Below are positions 1 to 10,712 of a stretch of 64,000 nt of DNA, piece after piece. A program made the translations under genes and the position numbers. The stretch is from Streptomyces melanogenes (GTDB lineage Bacteria; Actinomycetota; Actinomycetes; Streptomycetales; Streptomycetaceae), in assembly GCF_014649795.1 (NCBI RefSeq), contig NZ_BMTS01000002.1:620001-684000 (forward strand), given 5' to 3'. Numbering within the stretch: the first letter of the stretch is position 1; each line of letters opens with the position of its first letter. The notes below the pieces were generated by a model. The model saw only the letters and a list, made by a program, of their open reading frames with translations, searched no databases and was not told the origin of the DNA.

Positions 1-2
1 CG

Positions 3-521
3 GGCGCGGTGCGGCGGCTGCGGACGGCGGGCGCCGAGGTGGTCGTGGGGACCTGCCCCGACCTCGGCTCGGTCGAGCCGGTCTACCAGCCGCTGCGCTG
101 GCTGGCCCGCCGGGTCTCGCGCCAGCTCGCGGCCGCGCAGACGATCGTGGTGGTCGAGCAGGGCGGGCGGACGGTCTCGCTGGGCCATCTGCTGGGCCCC
201 GAGTTCGAGGCGAACCCGCGCGAGCTGTTCGGGCCGGACAACTACCACCCGTCGGCCGAGGGGTACGCGACGGCCGCGATGGCCGTGCTGCCCACGCTCT
301 GCGCCTCGCTCGGGCTGTGGCCGGACGCCGACCGGCTGGACGCGGACCGCGACGAGGACATCCTGCCGGTCGCCAAGGCGGCGGCCGAGGCGGCGGCGGA
401 GCCCGGCACCGAGGTCAGCGGGGCGCGCGCGCCCTGGGCGCTGCTCAAGCACCGCCGCCGGCGGCGGCTGACCGCCACCGAGCCGTCCACCGCGCACCCG
501 GCGCATCCGGCCCACCCCTGA
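3..521 (+). CDS. SGNH/GDSL-type hydrolase, C-terminal part (5' end outside window)
   Basis: The gene enters from the left edge, so only about 172 C-terminal residues are visible. They carry the SGNH/GDSL ending: a DNYHPS block (near visible residue 78) that would supply the catalytic Asp-His pair, followed by a short helix. The tail after that (Ala-rich, then a run of Arg and an Ala/His/Pro end) is low-complexity. The nucleophile Ser block must lie upstream of the window. Substrate (ester or lipid) cannot be told from this end. The true start is not visible; an internal ATG at 9 should not be taken as the start. Confidence 0.75.
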   Translation, partial: GAVRRLRTAGAEVVVGTCPDLGSVEPVYQPLRWLARRVSRQLAAAQTIVVVEQGGRTVSLGHLLGPEFEANPRELFGPDNYHPSAEGYATAAMAVLPTLCASLGLWPDADRLDADRDEDILPVAKAAAEAAAEPGTEVSGARAPWALLKHRRRRRLTATEPSTAHPAHPAHP

Positions 522-847
522 CGCCCGTATGCCCGTATGCCCGTACGCCCGACCGCCGTACGCCCCGCGTCAGTTGACGGTCCGTCGCGTTGGTCGCGGA
601 ATTGGTACGAGCGCGACATGTCCGCGCAGCACCGGCTTAACACGAGTGCGGCACATTGGTGGATGTCGGCGGGGGAGACCCGGCCGGCACCACCAGCGGC
701 GTCAAGGACCTCCGGAGCGGCTCCCGGACCTCCCGACGCCCAGGACGCGGCGACCGGCCCTGACCCGGGACCGTGTCCCGCGCGGGGACCGCCGTCGTCC
801 CGCCCCCCGGGCGACCGGGGGTGCGGCGGTCCCCGCGCTCAGTCTTC
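522..847. other. Intergenic region between convergent genes
   Basis: 326 bases without a convincing gene. It begins with a short degenerate tandem of an 8-nt unit (gcccgtat, 523-551), contains one palindrome-like GACGGTCCGTC at 576-586, and ends with the 15-bp inverted repeat at 780-838. Reading frames crossing it have an Arg/Pro-rich composition typical of noncoding GC-rich DNA. Confidence 0.6.
780..838. terminator. Candidate bidirectional terminator (15-bp inverted repeat)
   Basis: Perfect 15-nt arms at 780-794 (GCGCGGGGACCGCCG) and 824-838 with a 29-nt loop. It lies 10 nt past the stop of the minus-strand membrane protein gene and downstream of the SGNH gene. There is no clear T run, so its role as terminator is inferred from position and stem strength. 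Confidence 0.5.
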
Positions 848-1258
848 TCAGTCCTCGTCGCCCCGGTGGCGGCGCGGCCACGGCCACGGGCGGGCGGCGT
901 GCACGGCGTTCACGCCGAAGATGCCGAGCCAGGTGACGAAGAGGCCGCTCAGCCCCGCGTTCACGGCGCCGATCGCGGACAGCGGGATGGCGAGGACCAG
1001 CGAGATCATGCCGAACCCGAACCGCTCGCCGAAGCCCAGGTCGGGGCTCTGGCCGGACGGGCGGCCGCCGCGGGCCACCACCATCTGCTGTTCGGCGAGC
1101 TGGCGCCGCACCCGGCGGTCGATCGCCGGGTCCAGGCGCTGCTCCACCTTCTCCAGGAAGGAGTCGACGAGCGCGGGCTCGTACTCCTCGCCGAGCTCCC
1201 TGCGGGCGTGCAGGGTGGCGTCGAGTTCTTTTCTCAGGTCGGCGTCGCGGGCTTCCAT
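848..1258 (-). CDS. Small integral membrane protein, 136 aa, unknown function
   Basis: Translates as a hydrophilic, charged N-terminal half (residues 1-75, helical, rich in Glu/Arg) and two adjacent hydrophobic segments at about 81-101 and 102-122, ending in a basic tail (PWPWPRRHRG). This looks like a cytoplasmic helical domain anchored by a membrane hairpin. I chose the ATG at 1258 because the open frame continues far upstream only through low-complexity sequence antisense to the RpiR gene. It is transcribed divergently from that regulator, with about 150 bases between the two starts. No catalytic motif is recognised. Confidence 0.7.
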   Translation of the reverse strand: MEARDADLRKELDATLHARRELGEEYEPALVDSFLEKVEQRLDPAIDRRVRRQLAEQQMVVARGGRPSGQSPDLGFGERFGFGMISLVLAIPLSAIGAVNAGLSGLFVTWLGIFGVNAVHAARPWPWPRRHRGDED

Positions 1259-1320
1259 GCTTCCCCACGGTACGGAGCGGGCGGCGCGGGCGCAGTGGGG
1301 ATAGCCCCCGTACTTGCCCG

Positions 1321-1340
1321 TCTGCATATGGTCATGCAGA
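1321..1340. promoter_or_regulatory. Candidate operator: TCTGCAT-N6-ATGCAGA palindrome
   Basis: A 20-nt dyad with perfect 7-nt arms (1321-1327 and 1334-1340) lies in the divergent spacer between the membrane protein gene and the RpiR-type regulator. It is AT-rich relative to its surroundings. Position suggests an operator, possibly for autoregulation by the downstream regulator; no consensus was available to match it to a named factor. Confidence 0.4.
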
Positions 1341-1409
1341 GTGCTGGGCGACTGAATATCGTGGAGTTCCGGGCGTGCCGGGCTCCGGGCGTGACGAAGG
1401 GGGGACGGC

Positions 1410-2249
1410 ATGAGCGACGGGCCTGCCGCACGGCTGCAACAGCTCTTCGAGGGGCGTCGGCTGACGCCGACCCAGCGGCGGATCGCCCACTCCATGGTGC
1501 GCAGGGCCGCCGACGTGCCGTTCCTGTCGAGCGTGGAGCTGGCCGAGCTGGCCGGGGTGAGCCAGCCGTCGGTGACGCGATTCGCGGTCGCGCTGGGCTT
1601 CGACGGGTACCCGGCGCTGCGCCGCCATCTGCGCGAGGTGGTGCCCGCGGCCGCGCCCGAGGAGGGCGAGGACGAGTACAACGAGTACCAGCAGGCGGTC
1701 CAGGCCGAGATCGAGAACCTGCGGCATCTGGCGGGCCTGCTCGCGGATCCGGCGCCGGTCGAGGAGGCGGGGCGGCTGCTCGCCGCGTCCCGGCCGCTGC
1801 CGGTGCTCGGTCTGCGCGCGGCCTCCTCGCAGGCGCGCGGCTTCGCGTACTTCGCGGCCAAGGTCCACCCCGATGTACGGCTGCTCGACGAGGGCGGCTC
1901 GATGCTGGTGGACCGCATCGACGCGGCGCGCCGGGCCGGGGCGTCGGCGCTGCTGTGCTTCGCGCTGCCGCGGCATCCTCGGGAGGTGGTGGACGCGCTG
2001 GCGTACGCGCGGTCCGTGGGGCTCAGGGTGGTCACGGTCGCCGACTCCGCGTTCGCGCCGGTGGCGCGCCACAGTGACCTGCTGATCCCGGCCGCCGTCG
2101 GCACGGGCCTCGCCTTCGACACGGCCTGTGCCCCGATGCTCCTTGGCCGTGTGCTCCTGGAGGCCATGTGCGACGACCTGCCGGACGCGCAGGCCCGCCT
2201 GGAGGAGTTCGACGCGGGGGCCGCGGGGCGCGGCTTGTTCGTGGAGTAG
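1410..2249 (+). CDS. MurR/RpiR family transcriptional regulator
   Basis: 279 aa with the standard two-domain layout: an N-terminal RpiR helix-turn-helix (about 1-80, including the recognition stretch SQPSVTRFAVALGFDGYPAL) and a C-terminal SIS sugar-phosphate-type binding domain (about 125-250). ATG at 1410 follows a purine-rich GGGGGGACGGC. These proteins usually control catabolism and sense phosphorylated sugars or other small metabolites. Being close to the hut operon, it may regulate amino-acid catabolism or the adjacent decarboxylase, but nothing in the sequence proves a target. It is followed by a block of palindromic repeats and is convergent with the decarboxylase gene. Confidence 0.9.
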   Translation: MSDGPAARLQQLFEGRRLTPTQRRIAHSMVRRAADVPFLSSVELAELAGVSQPSVTRFAVALGFDGYPALRRHLREVVPAAAPEEGEDEYNEYQQAVQAEIENLRHLAGLLADPAPVEEAGRLLAASRPLPVLGLRAASSQARGFAYFAAKVHPDVRLLDEGGSMLVDRIDAARRAGASALLCFALPRHPREVVDALAYARSVGLRVVTVADSAFAPVARHSDLLIPAAVGTGLAFDTACAPMLLGRVLLEAMCDDLPDAQARLEEFDAGAAGRGLFVE

Positions 2250-2554
2250 GCCGTGCCCCCCGGGGCCGCTGTTCGCCTGCGGCCCGTGGGTGGCTGAGCG
2301 CGCAGTTCCCCGCGCCCCTTATCGGGCCGGTTGTTTGTCTGCGGGCCGTCCCCAACTGGTCGCGCAGTTCCCCGCGCCCCTAGGTAGTAGGCCGCAGCTG
2401 GAGAACTCGGCTCAGCCACAGGCTTTTAGGGGCGCGGGGAACTGCGCGAGCAACCGGCCACGGTCCGCAGACGAACGAGGGTTTTCAGGGGCGCGGGGAA
2501 CTGCGCGACCAGCCACCCACCAGGCCGCAGGCGAAAGCGCGTCCTGGCCGCTCG
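2250..2554. other. Intergenic repeat block between convergent genes
   Basis: 305 bases between the regulator and the decarboxylase, both ending here. It is almost filled by four copies of the intergenic palindromic repeat (annotated separately). No gene is credible in it. Confidence 0.7.
2299..2507. repeat. Intergenic palindromic repeat, four copies facing inward
   Basis: Core GGGGCGCGGGGAACTGCGCG appears in reverse orientation at 2299-2318 and 2361-2380 and in forward orientation at 2429-2448 and 2488-2507. The facing pairs can fold into long hairpins. The flanks are also partly shared with other copies (a GTCCGCAG-like box and CCAACTGGT or GGCTGGT next to the core). The position between two convergent stops suggests a possible terminator or transcript-end role. 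Confidence 0.85.
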
Positions 2555-3877
2555 CTAGAGCAGCGCATCCGGGGTCGCACCCCCCGACTCCGTCACGATC
2601 TCCGTGAGGGACTGCGGCTCGCGGACCACCGCGAAGCGGACGCCCGACGGCGACGCGGTGAAGCCGTAGACGCCCGGCCTGGCGAGGCTGTTGTACGCGT
2701 AGTGGTGGGCGAAGTAGTACGCCCCGGTGTCCAGCACCGCCGCGTAATCCCCCTGCTCAAGCCGCGGCAGCAACCGCGCCTCCGCCAGCAGGTCGCCCGC
2801 GAAGCAGGCCGGACCGGCCACGTCCTGAAGGACGGGCGGGCCGGGCTTGGGGCGGCCCTTCGGGCCGTACGCGGCGATCCGCAGCGGCCAGGAGGCGGGC
2901 GCGTACACCGTACGGGCCGCGATCTGGACGCCCGCGTGGGTGACCGCGATGGGTCGCCCCCCGGACGTCTTCGCGTACTCCACCCGCGCCAGCACCGTCC
3001 CGTGCTTGGCGAGCAGCGAGCGGCCGAACTCGGTCACCAGCGCGTACGAGCCGTCGAAGAGGCCGGGGACCTCGGCCAGGAGCAGCCGCGCGTACTCCTC
3101 GTACGTCGGGCTCTCCTCGTCGGAGGCGAAGTTCACCGGCAGCCCGCCGCCGAGGTCGACCGTGTCGATCTGGCGGCGGCCCACGCGCGCGTTGACCTCC
3201 TCGGCCAGCTCGTACGCCGTCCGCACGCCCTCCGCCATCAGCGCGAGCGGCACGCCCTGGGAGCCCGCGTGGGTGTGCAGCCGGGTGAGCCAGGGGCGGG
3301 CCGCGTACGCCTCCACGATCCACTCCCGGGCCCCCTCGTCCCGCAGCCCCACCCCGAACTTCGAGGTCCGCGTCGCCGTCGAGAGCGCGCCGATGGACCC
3401 CGCGCCCAGCTGCGGGTTGATCCGCAGGCCCAGCGGCGAGGCGGTCGCGGCGGAGGCGACCAGCGCGTCGAGGCGGGCCAGCTCCTGCGGGTTGTCGGCG
3501 TTGACGGCGATCCCCAGGGCGAGGGCCTCGCGCAGCTCGGCGGGGGTCTTGGCGGGGGAGTCCAGGACGGTGAGGGCGGGCCCGATCCCGGCCGCGCGGG
3601 CCAGCGCCAGCTCGCCGGGGCTGGCGACCTCCGCACCCAGCCCCTCGCTCGCCAGCAGCCGCAGCACGGGCACCAGCGGGCACGCCTTGACGGCGAAGGC
3701 GTGCAGCACGGGCGCGTCGGTCACGGCCGCGAAGGCCGAGGTCAGCGCGGCCGCGCCGAGCCGGATGCCGGTGACGTCGAGGAGGGCGGCGAGCGGGGCG
3801 TCCGGACCGACGAGCCCCTGCTCCACGGCCGCCCGCACCGCCTGGTCGCGGCGCTCCGCCGCCGGTGTGTCGGTCAT
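2555..3877 (-). CDS. PLP-dependent decarboxylase, LysA/diaminopimelate decarboxylase-like
   Basis: 440 aa of the fold-type III (alanine-racemase-like) decarboxylase family. Visible landmarks: the PLP-lysine stretch HAFAVKA near residue 65, HTHAGSQG in the barrel, the phosphate-binding DLGGGLP, and GPACFAGDLL, which occupies the place of the catalytic Cys motif (CxSxD) near the C terminus, followed by DTGAYYFAHHYAYNS. Genuine DAP decarboxylases have this architecture, but the motif variants and the distance from lysine or threonine genes make another amino-acid substrate possible. It is divergent from hutU (152 bases), so it could belong to amino-acid turnover. Start ATG at 3877 fits the family length. 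Confidence 0.8.
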   Translation of the reverse strand: MTDTPAAERRDQAVRAAVEQGLVGPDAPLAALLDVTGIRLGAAALTSAFAAVTDAPVLHAFAVKACPLVPVLRLLASEGLGAEVASPGELALARAAGIGPALTVLDSPAKTPAELREALALGIAVNADNPQELARLDALVASAATASPLGLRINPQLGAGSIGALSTATRTSKFGVGLRDEGAREWIVEAYAARPWLTRLHTHAGSQGVPLALMAEGVRTAYELAEEVNARVGRRQIDTVDLGGGLPVNFASDEESPTYEEYARLLLAEVPGLFDGSYALVTEFGRSLLAKHGTVLARVEYAKTSGGRPIAVTHAGVQIAARTVYAPASWPLRIAAYGPKGRPKPGPPVLQDVAGPACFAGDLLAEARLLPRLEQGDYAAVLDTGAYYFAHHYAYNSLARPGVYGFTASPSGVRFAVVREPQSLTEIVTESGGATPDALL

Positions 3878-3964
3878 GGGATCAAGCCAAGCACCGGCGG
3901 TGCGGCGGCGCAGGGATACGCCCCGAATCCGCGCTCCTCCTCCGCCTTCCCCCCACCCGGTCTA

Positions 3965-3993
3965 TTGACTAGTTCTATTCAGACGGCCAGGAT
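3965..3993 (+). promoter_or_regulatory. Candidate housekeeping promoter for hutU
   Basis: TTGACT at 3965-3970, 17-nt spacer, CAGGAT at 3988-3993; the start codon of hutU is 37 nt further on. The -35 matches five of six consensus positions. The repeated TCTATT at 3961 and 3974 overlaps the -35 and could be part of an operator. Confidence 0.5.
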
Positions 3994-4029
3994 GTGAATA
4001 TCTGAGTCACGTCGTGAGGAGGCCTCGCC

Positions 4030-5688
<1,659 letters not shown>

Positions 5689-5743
5689 CCGAGGACGCCT
5701 CGGCGGAGGGTGAGGGGGCTGGGGCCGCAGGCCCCGCCCCTCA

Positions 5744-5838
5744 GGGGCGCGGGGAACTGCGCGACCAGCCCACCACGGTCCGCGGACAAACGACAGCCGC
5801 CCGGCCAGGGCTTTCGGGAAGGGGCGGGGTGGGGGAGA
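5744..5838 (+). repeat. Palindromic repeat core plus leader module
   Basis: One forward core (5744-5763) lies between hutU and the M20 gene. It is followed 64 nt later by the second shared module, GGGCTTTCGGGAAGGGG then GCGGGGTGGGGGAGA (5808-5838). The module overlaps the probable GTG start and supplies its ribosome-binding purines. Confidence 0.8.
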
Positions 5839-7046
5839 CTCCCTCGTTCCACGAGATGTGGCGCGACCTCGCCCCCATCGGGCGGGACGCCGACACCCGC
5901 GGCTACCGCCGGTTCGCCTGGACCGGCGCCGACGCCGAGTGCCGCGCCTGGTTCCGCGCACAGGCCGAAGCCCGAGGGCTCACCTACGAGCTCGACCGGA
6001 ACGGGAACCAGTGGGCCTGGGCCGGCGACCCGACCGCCGGCGACGCCGTGGTCACGGGCTCCCACCTGGACTCCGTCCCCGACGGCGGCGCCTTCGACGG
6101 CCCCCTCGGCGTCGTATCGTCGTTCGCCGCCCTGGACGAACTGAGCAGGCGCGGCGCCGTACCGACCCGCCCCCTCGCCATCGTCAACTTCGGCGACGAG
6201 GAGGGCGCCCGCTTCGGCCTCGCCTGCGTCGGCTCGCGGCTCGCCGCCGGGCAGCTGACCGTCGAGGCCGCGCACCGGCTGCGCGACGGCGACGGGATCA
6301 GCCTCCCGCAGGCGATGGAGGCGGCGGGCTACGACCCGGACGCCATCGGCCCCGACCCCGAACGCCTCGCCCGTATCGGCGCGTTCGTCGAGCTGCACGT
6401 GGAACAGGGCCGCGCCCTCGACCTCAGCGGCGACGCCGTCGGCATCGCCTCGGCGATCTGGCCGCACGGCCGCTGGCGGTTCGACTTCGCCGGGGAGGCC
6501 AACCACGCGGGCACCACCCGCCTGGTGGACCGGCGCGACCCGATGCTCACGTACGCCGAAACCGTCCTCGCCGCCCGCCGCGAGGCCGAACTCGCGGGCG
6601 CGGTCGCCACCTTCGGCAAGATCTCCTGCGAGCCCAACGGCGTCAACGCCATCCCGTCGCTGGTGCGCGGCTGGCTGGACTCGCGCGCCGCCGACCAGGC
6701 GACCCTCGACACCGTCGTCACGGCGATCGAGCGCGCCGCCCGGGACCGCGCCGAGCGGGACGGCGTGGACCTCACCGTCGTACGGGAGTCGTTCACGCCC
6801 GTCGTCGAGTTCGGGCACGCCCTGCGCGACGAGCTCGCGAAGATCCTCGGCGGGCACACCCCCGTCCTCGGCACCGGCGCCGGACACGACGCCGGAATCC
6901 TCTCCGGGACGGTCCCGACCGCCATGCTGTTCGTACGCAACCCCACCGGCGTCTCGCACTCCCCGGCCGAGTTCGCCGGCGAGGACGACTGCGTGGCCGG
7001 GGTGCTCGCACTCGCCGACGTACTGGAGGGTCTGGCGTGCAGGTGA
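5829..7046 (+). CDS. M20-family amidohydrolase (allantoate amidohydrolase-like), probable N-formylglutamate hydrolysis
   Basis: 405 aa metal-dependent amidohydrolase of the allantoate/carbamoyl amino-acid group. Metal-ligand motifs are intact: TGSHLDSVPDGG with His about residue 79, GAFDGPLG, the GDEEGARFG glutamates, ELHVEQG and a late GAGHDAGI histidine. Start GTG at 5829 sits just after GGGAAGGGG; ATG at 5856 is an alternative. It lies between hutU and the formimidoylglutamate deiminase and overlaps the latter by 10 nt. This implies a role in the same pathway, most simply release of formate from N-formylglutamate after the deiminase step, replacing an ordinary HutG. That assignment is inference; the family alone would say allantoate or N-carbamoyl amino acids. 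Confidence 0.8.
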   Translation: MGETPSFHEMWRDLAPIGRDADTRGYRRFAWTGADAECRAWFRAQAEARGLTYELDRNGNQWAWAGDPTAGDAVVTGSHLDSVPDGGAFDGPLGVVSSFAALDELSRRGAVPTRPLAIVNFGDEEGARFGLACVGSRLAAGQLTVEAAHRLRDGDGISLPQAMEAAGYDPDAIGPDPERLARIGAFVELHVEQGRALDLSGDAVGIASAIWPHGRWRFDFAGEANHAGTTRLVDRRDPMLTYAETVLAARREAELAGAVATFGKISCEPNGVNAIPSLVRGWLDSRAADQATLDTVVTAIERAARDRAERDGVDLTVVRESFTPVVEFGHALRDELAKILGGHTPVLGTGAGHDAGILSGTVPTAMLFVRNPTGVSHSPAEFAGEDDCVAGVLALADVLEGLACR

Positions 7047-8374
7047 CGTCGTACTGGCTGGAGCACGCCTGGCTCGACCCCGTGGTGGAGCCCGGCGTGC
7101 TGGTGGAGGTGGCGGACGGCCGGATCTCCGCCGTCCGCACGGGAGTCGAGGCGCCGCCCCCCGGCGCCGTCGCCCTGCGCGGCCTCACCCTGCCGGGCCT
7201 GGCCAACGCCCACTCGCACGCCTTCCACCGGGCCCTGCGCGGCACGGTCCAGGTCGGCTCGGGCACGTTCTGGACCTGGCGCGAGACGATGTACGCGGTC
7301 GCCGCGCGGCTCACGCCCGAGTCGTACTACGCGCTGGCGCGGGCCGTGTACGCGGAGATGGCGCTGGCCGGGGTCACGGCGGTGGGCGAGTTCCACTACC
7401 TCCACCACGCGCCCGGCGGCACGCCGTACGCCGATCCGAACGCGATGGGCGAGGCGCTGATCGCGGCCGCCGCGGACGCCGGGATCCGGATCACACTGCT
7501 CGACACGGCGTATCTGTCCTCCGGCTTCGGCGAGCCTCCGAACACGCACCAGCTGCGGTTCTCCGACGGCACGGCGCGGGCGTGGGCCGAGCGGGTGTCG
7601 CTGCTGAAGCCGCGCGACGGGGTACGGATCGGAGCGGCGATCCACTCCGTACGGGCCGTTCCGGCGGACCAGTTGCGGGACGTCGCGGCGTGGGCCGAGG
7701 AGCGGGAGGCGCCGCTGCACGTCCACCTCTCCGAGCAGATCGCCGAGAACGAGGCGTGCCTGGCCGCGCACGGCCGCACCCCGACGCGGCTGCTCGCGGA
7801 CCACGGGGTGCTGGGCGCGCGGACGACGGGCGTCCACAACACCCACCTCACCGACGAGGACATCGCGCTGCTCGGCGGGTCCGGGACGGGCACCTGCATG
7901 TGCCCGACGACAGAACGGGACCTGGCGGACGGCATCGGCCCCGCCGTGGCCCTCCAGCGCGCCGGATCCCCGCTCTCGCTGGGCAGCGACAGCCACGCCG
8001 TGATCGACCTCCTGGAGGAGGCGCGGGCGATGGAGCTGAACGAGCGGCTGCGGACGCGGACGCGGGGGCACTGGACTGCGGCCGCGCTGCTGCGGGCGGC
8101 GTCGGCGGACGGGCACGCGGCCCTGGGCTGGGCCGACGCGGGCCGCATCGCTTCGGGCGCGCTCGCCGACCTGGTGACGCTGGACCTGTCGTCGCCCCGC
8201 ACGGCGGGTGCGGTGCCGCGTCTTGGCGCGGAGACGGCGGTGTTCGCGGGGTCTGCGGCGGATGTACGGCATGTGGTGGTCGGGGGGCGTGCGGTGGTGC
8301 GGGACGGGGTGCACGTGTCGGTCCCGGACGCGGGGGCGGCCTTGACGGAGGCGATCACGTCCCTACGGGATTAG
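7037..8374 (+). CDS. hutF: Formimidoylglutamate deiminase (HutF-type)
   Basis: 445 aa amidohydrolase-superfamily enzyme that would convert N-formimidoyl-glutamate to N-formylglutamate and ammonia. Zinc-site motifs are present: [11 protein letters not shown] (His at about 59 and 61), [17 protein letters not shown] and [15 protein letters not shown]. The GTG at 7037 is the natural start because it gives the proper N terminus and overlaps the end of the preceding gene by 10 nt, implying translational coupling. The open frame extends further upstream only as antisense-like Arg-rich sequence. With hutU, hutI and the M20 enzyme it completes the five-step route from urocanate to glutamate. Confidence 0.92.
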   Translation: MQVTSYWLEHAWLDPVVEPGVLVEVADGRISAVRTGVEAPPPGAVALRGLTLPGLANAHSHAFHRALRGTVQVGSGTFWTWRETMYAVAARLTPESYYALARAVYAEMALAGVTAVGEFHYLHHAPGGTPYADPNAMGEALIAAAADAGIRITLLDTAYLSSGFGEPPNTHQLRFSDGTARAWAERVSLLKPRDGVRIGAAIHSVRAVPADQLRDVAAWAEEREAPLHVHLSEQIAENEACLAAHGRTPTRLLADHGVLGARTTGVHNTHLTDEDIALLGGSGTGTCMCPTTERDLADGIGPAVALQRAGSPLSLGSDSHAVIDLLEEARAMELNERLRTRTRGHWTAAALLRAASADGHAALGWADAGRIASGALADLVTLDLSSPRTAGAVPRLGAETAVFAGSAADVRHVVVGGRAVVRDGVHVSVPDAGAALTEAITSLRD

Positions 8375-8416
8375 CCCCCACGGGTGCCGTTCGTCTGCGG
8401 GCCGTCCCCAACTGGT

Positions 8417-8582
8417 CGCGCAGTTCCCCGCGCCCCTTGGATGCCGCTGCGCGGCAGTCCCAGGGCGCCCCGTAGGGGCGTTTCAGGGGCGCGGGGAACT
8501 GCGCGAGCAACCCAGTACGGTCCGCAGCCAACGAACCCGGCCGCCCGCCCGAGGGCTTTCGGGAAGGGGCGGGTGGGGGACA
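8417..8582. repeat. Facing pair of palindromic repeats plus leader module
   Basis: Reverse core 8417-8436 and forward core 8486-8505 enclose 49 nt that itself holds two small hairpins (GCCGCTGCGCGGC and GGGCGCCCCGTAGGGGCG). The leader module GGGCTTTCGGGAAGGGG followed by CGGGTGGGGGACA occupies 8553-8582, ending 30 nt before the hutI start. The pair sits between the end of hutF and hutI, so it will be transcribed if the genes are one operon. Confidence 0.85.
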
Positions 8583-8612
8583 AGAACGCCGACCACCGGA
8601 CAGGAGCAGCAC

Positions 8613-9782
8613 ATGACCACCACCCTCGTCACCAACATCTCCACCCTCGTCACCAACGACCCCACCCTCGGCCCCACCCCCCTCGGCCTCATCGAAGACG
8701 CCGCAGTCGTGATCGAGAACGACACCATCGCCTGGGTAGGGCGGAGCAGCGACGCCCCCGCCGCCGACACCACCCACGACGCGAACGCCCGCGCCGCGAT
8801 CCCCGGCTTCGTCGACTCCCACTCCCACCTCGTCTTCGCGGGCGACCGCACCCAGGAGTTCAACGCCCGGATGTCGGGGCAGGCGTACAAGGCGGGCGGG
8901 ATCCGGACCACCGTCGCCGCCACCCGCGCCGCCACCGACGCCGAGCTGGGCGCGAACGTCGCCCGGTACATCGGCGAGGCCCTGCGCCAGGGGACGACGA
9001 CGTTCGAGACCAAGTCCGGGTACGGGCTCACCGTCGAGGACGAGGCCCGCGCCCTGCGCATCGCGGCCGAGCACACGGACGAAGTCACCTACCTCGGGGC
9101 ACACATCGTGGCCCCTGAGTACGCCGACGACCCCGCCGCCTACGTCGCGCTCGTCACCGGTGAGATGCTCGACGCCTGCGCCCCGTACGCCCGTTGGGTC
9201 GACGTCTTCTGCGAGAAGGGCGCGTTCGACGGGGACCAGGCCCGCGCGATCCTCCTCGCGGGCAAGGCGAAGGGCCTCATCCCCCGCGTCCACGCCAACC
9301 AGCTCTCGTACGGCCCCGGCGTCCAGCTCGCCGTCGAGCTCGACGCGGCCAGCGCCGACCACTGCACCCACCTCACCGACGCCGACGTCGACGCGCTGGC
9401 GAACGGAAACACGGTCGCGACCCTGCTGCCCGGCGCCGAGTTCTCCACGCGCGCGCAGTGGCCCGACGCCCGGCGGCTGCTCGACGCGGGGGTGACCGTC
9501 GCGCTGTCCACGGACTGCAACCCGGGGTCCTCGTTCACGTCCTCGATGCCGTTCTGCGTGGCGCTGGCCGTACGGGACATGAAGATGACCCCGGACGAGG
9601 CCGTCTGGGCCGCCACGGCCGGGGGCGCGGCCGCGCTGCGCCGCAGCGACGTCGGCCGGATCGCGCCGGGCGCCCGCGCCGACCTCGCGCTGCTCGACGC
9701 CCCGAGCCACGTCCACCTCGCCTACCGGCCCGGTGTGCCGCTGATCAGCGACGTCTGGCGTCAGGGCATCAAGTGCCGGTAG
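8613..9782 (+). CDS. hutI: Imidazolonepropionase
   Basis: 389 aa amidohydrolase-fold enzyme that opens the imidazolone ring of 4-imidazolone-5-propionate to N-formimidoyl-glutamate. It shows the metal pair [12 protein letters not shown] (His about 70 and 72), [14 protein letters not shown], and the substrate/metal region [16 protein letters not shown]. The ATG at 8613 follows an AGGAGCAGC ribosome site. The last 22 nt overlap tail-to-tail with the convergent NmrA-like gene. It is separated from the other hut genes by 238 bases containing repeats, so it could also have its own promoter. Confidence 0.96.
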   Translation: MTTTLVTNISTLVTNDPTLGPTPLGLIEDAAVVIENDTIAWVGRSSDAPAADTTHDANARAAIPGFVDSHSHLVFAGDRTQEFNARMSGQAYKAGGIRTTVAATRAATDAELGANVARYIGEALRQGTTTFETKSGYGLTVEDEARALRIAAEHTDEVTYLGAHIVAPEYADDPAAYVALVTGEMLDACAPYARWVDVFCEKGAFDGDQARAILLAGKAKGLIPRVHANQLSYGPGVQLAVELDAASADHCTHLTDADVDALANGNTVATLLPGAEFSTRAQWPDARRLLDAGVTVALSTDCNPGSSFTSSMPFCVALAVRDMKMTPDEAVWAATAGGAAALRRSDVGRIAPGARADLALLDAPSHVHLAYRPGVPLISDVWRQGIKCR

Positions 9783-10630
9783 GCCCTGGGGTGGGCGTCC
9801 AGGTACGCGGCGAACGACTGCGCCGGGTGGCCGGTCAGCCGGGGCACGGTGTCGGCGACCGTCGCCATCTCCCCGGCGGCGATCGCCTCGTACGAACTCA
9901 CCCAGCCGGTGACCTCCCACTCCTCGGCGCCGTACCCGGCCCGTGAGGCGAAGGCCTCCTCGCGGGTCTCGGGCAGATAGGTGATCTCCCGGCCGGTGAC
10001 CCGGCTGAGCTCGGCGGCGACGTCGGCGAGGGTGAGGGGTGCGGGCCCGGTGACGTCGTAAGTGACGCCGTCGTGGCCCTCCCCCACCAGCACCGCCGTG
10101 GCCACGTCCGCGATGTCGTCGTGCGCCACGCCCGAGACCCGGCCGTCCCCGGCGGGGCCCCGGATCACCCCGTCCGGTCCCGCCATCGCGGCGAGCCCGG
10201 ACAGGTAGAGGCTGTCCCGCAGGAACGTGTACGCCAGGCCCGTGCCCCGGATGTACTGCTCGGTGTGCCAGTGGTCGCGGGCGAAGGTGAACGTGGCGTC
10301 GGGGGCGGCGCCGAGGAACGAGACGTACACGATGCGGCGTACGCCGGCGGCGACGGCGGCGTCCACGGCGGTGATGTGGTCCTGTACGCGGCCGGGGCTC
10401 TCGTGAGCCGACACCATCAGCATGTCCTCGGCCCCGGCGAGCGCGCCCCGCATGGCGTCCAGGTCCCCGAAAGCAGCACCCGAGGCCTTGACGGCCCCGA
10501 CCAGCTCAGGCAACCGCTCAGCCCGCCGCCCAACCAGCCGCGTCGCGACCCCCTTCTCGGCAAGCCGCCGGGCTACACGCCCACCGATGGCTCCACTGGC
10601 GCCGGTCACGGCGATGACGGGGTGAGACAC
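9761..10630 (-). CDS. NmrA/SDR-type NAD(P)-binding reductase
   Basis: 289 aa atypical short-chain dehydrogenase. The N terminus gives the Rossmann dinucleotide motif [15 protein letters not shown] (residues about 8-22) and the second strand ends in GRRAER, which favours NADPH. It then follows the NmrA/NAD(P)H:quinone-oxidoreductase pattern ([11 protein letters not shown]-like stretch, [24 protein letters not shown] segment). The start chosen is GTG at 10630, preceded by GGAGG; the upstream frame is low complexity. Substrate unknown; family members act on quinones or sense the redox state of nucleotides. It converges on hutI with a 22-nt overlap. Confidence 0.85.
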   Translation of the reverse strand: MSHPVIAVTGASGAIGGRVARRLAEKGVATRLVGRRAERLPELVGAVKASGAAFGDLDAMRGALAGAEDMLMVSAHESPGRVQDHITAVDAAVAAGVRRIVYVSFLGAAPDATFTFARDHWHTEQYIRGTGLAYTFLRDSLYLSGLAAMAGPDGVIRGPAGDGRVSGVAHDDIADVATAVLVGEGHDGVTYDVTGPAPLTLADVAAELSRVTGREITYLPETREEAFASRAGYGAEEWEVTGWVSSYEAIAAGEMATVADTVPRLTGHPAQSFAAYLDAHPRAYRHLMP

Positions 10631-10712
10631 GGGACCTCCTGGGGGAGCGCGGGACGAGGGCACGACGCGGCTACCTGCCCACCTGCCTGCCCTACCTATC
10701 CACCTACCTAGC

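Noticed and set aside
523..551. Tandem 8-nt unit (gcccgtat) as a possible short-repeat locus
   Set aside because: Only about three imperfect units; too short to call a satellite or CRISPR.
6329..8314. A 661-codon minus-strand open frame over the M20 and hutF genes
   Set aside because: Antisense to two well-supported genes; protein has His/Arg-rich low complexity and no start context.
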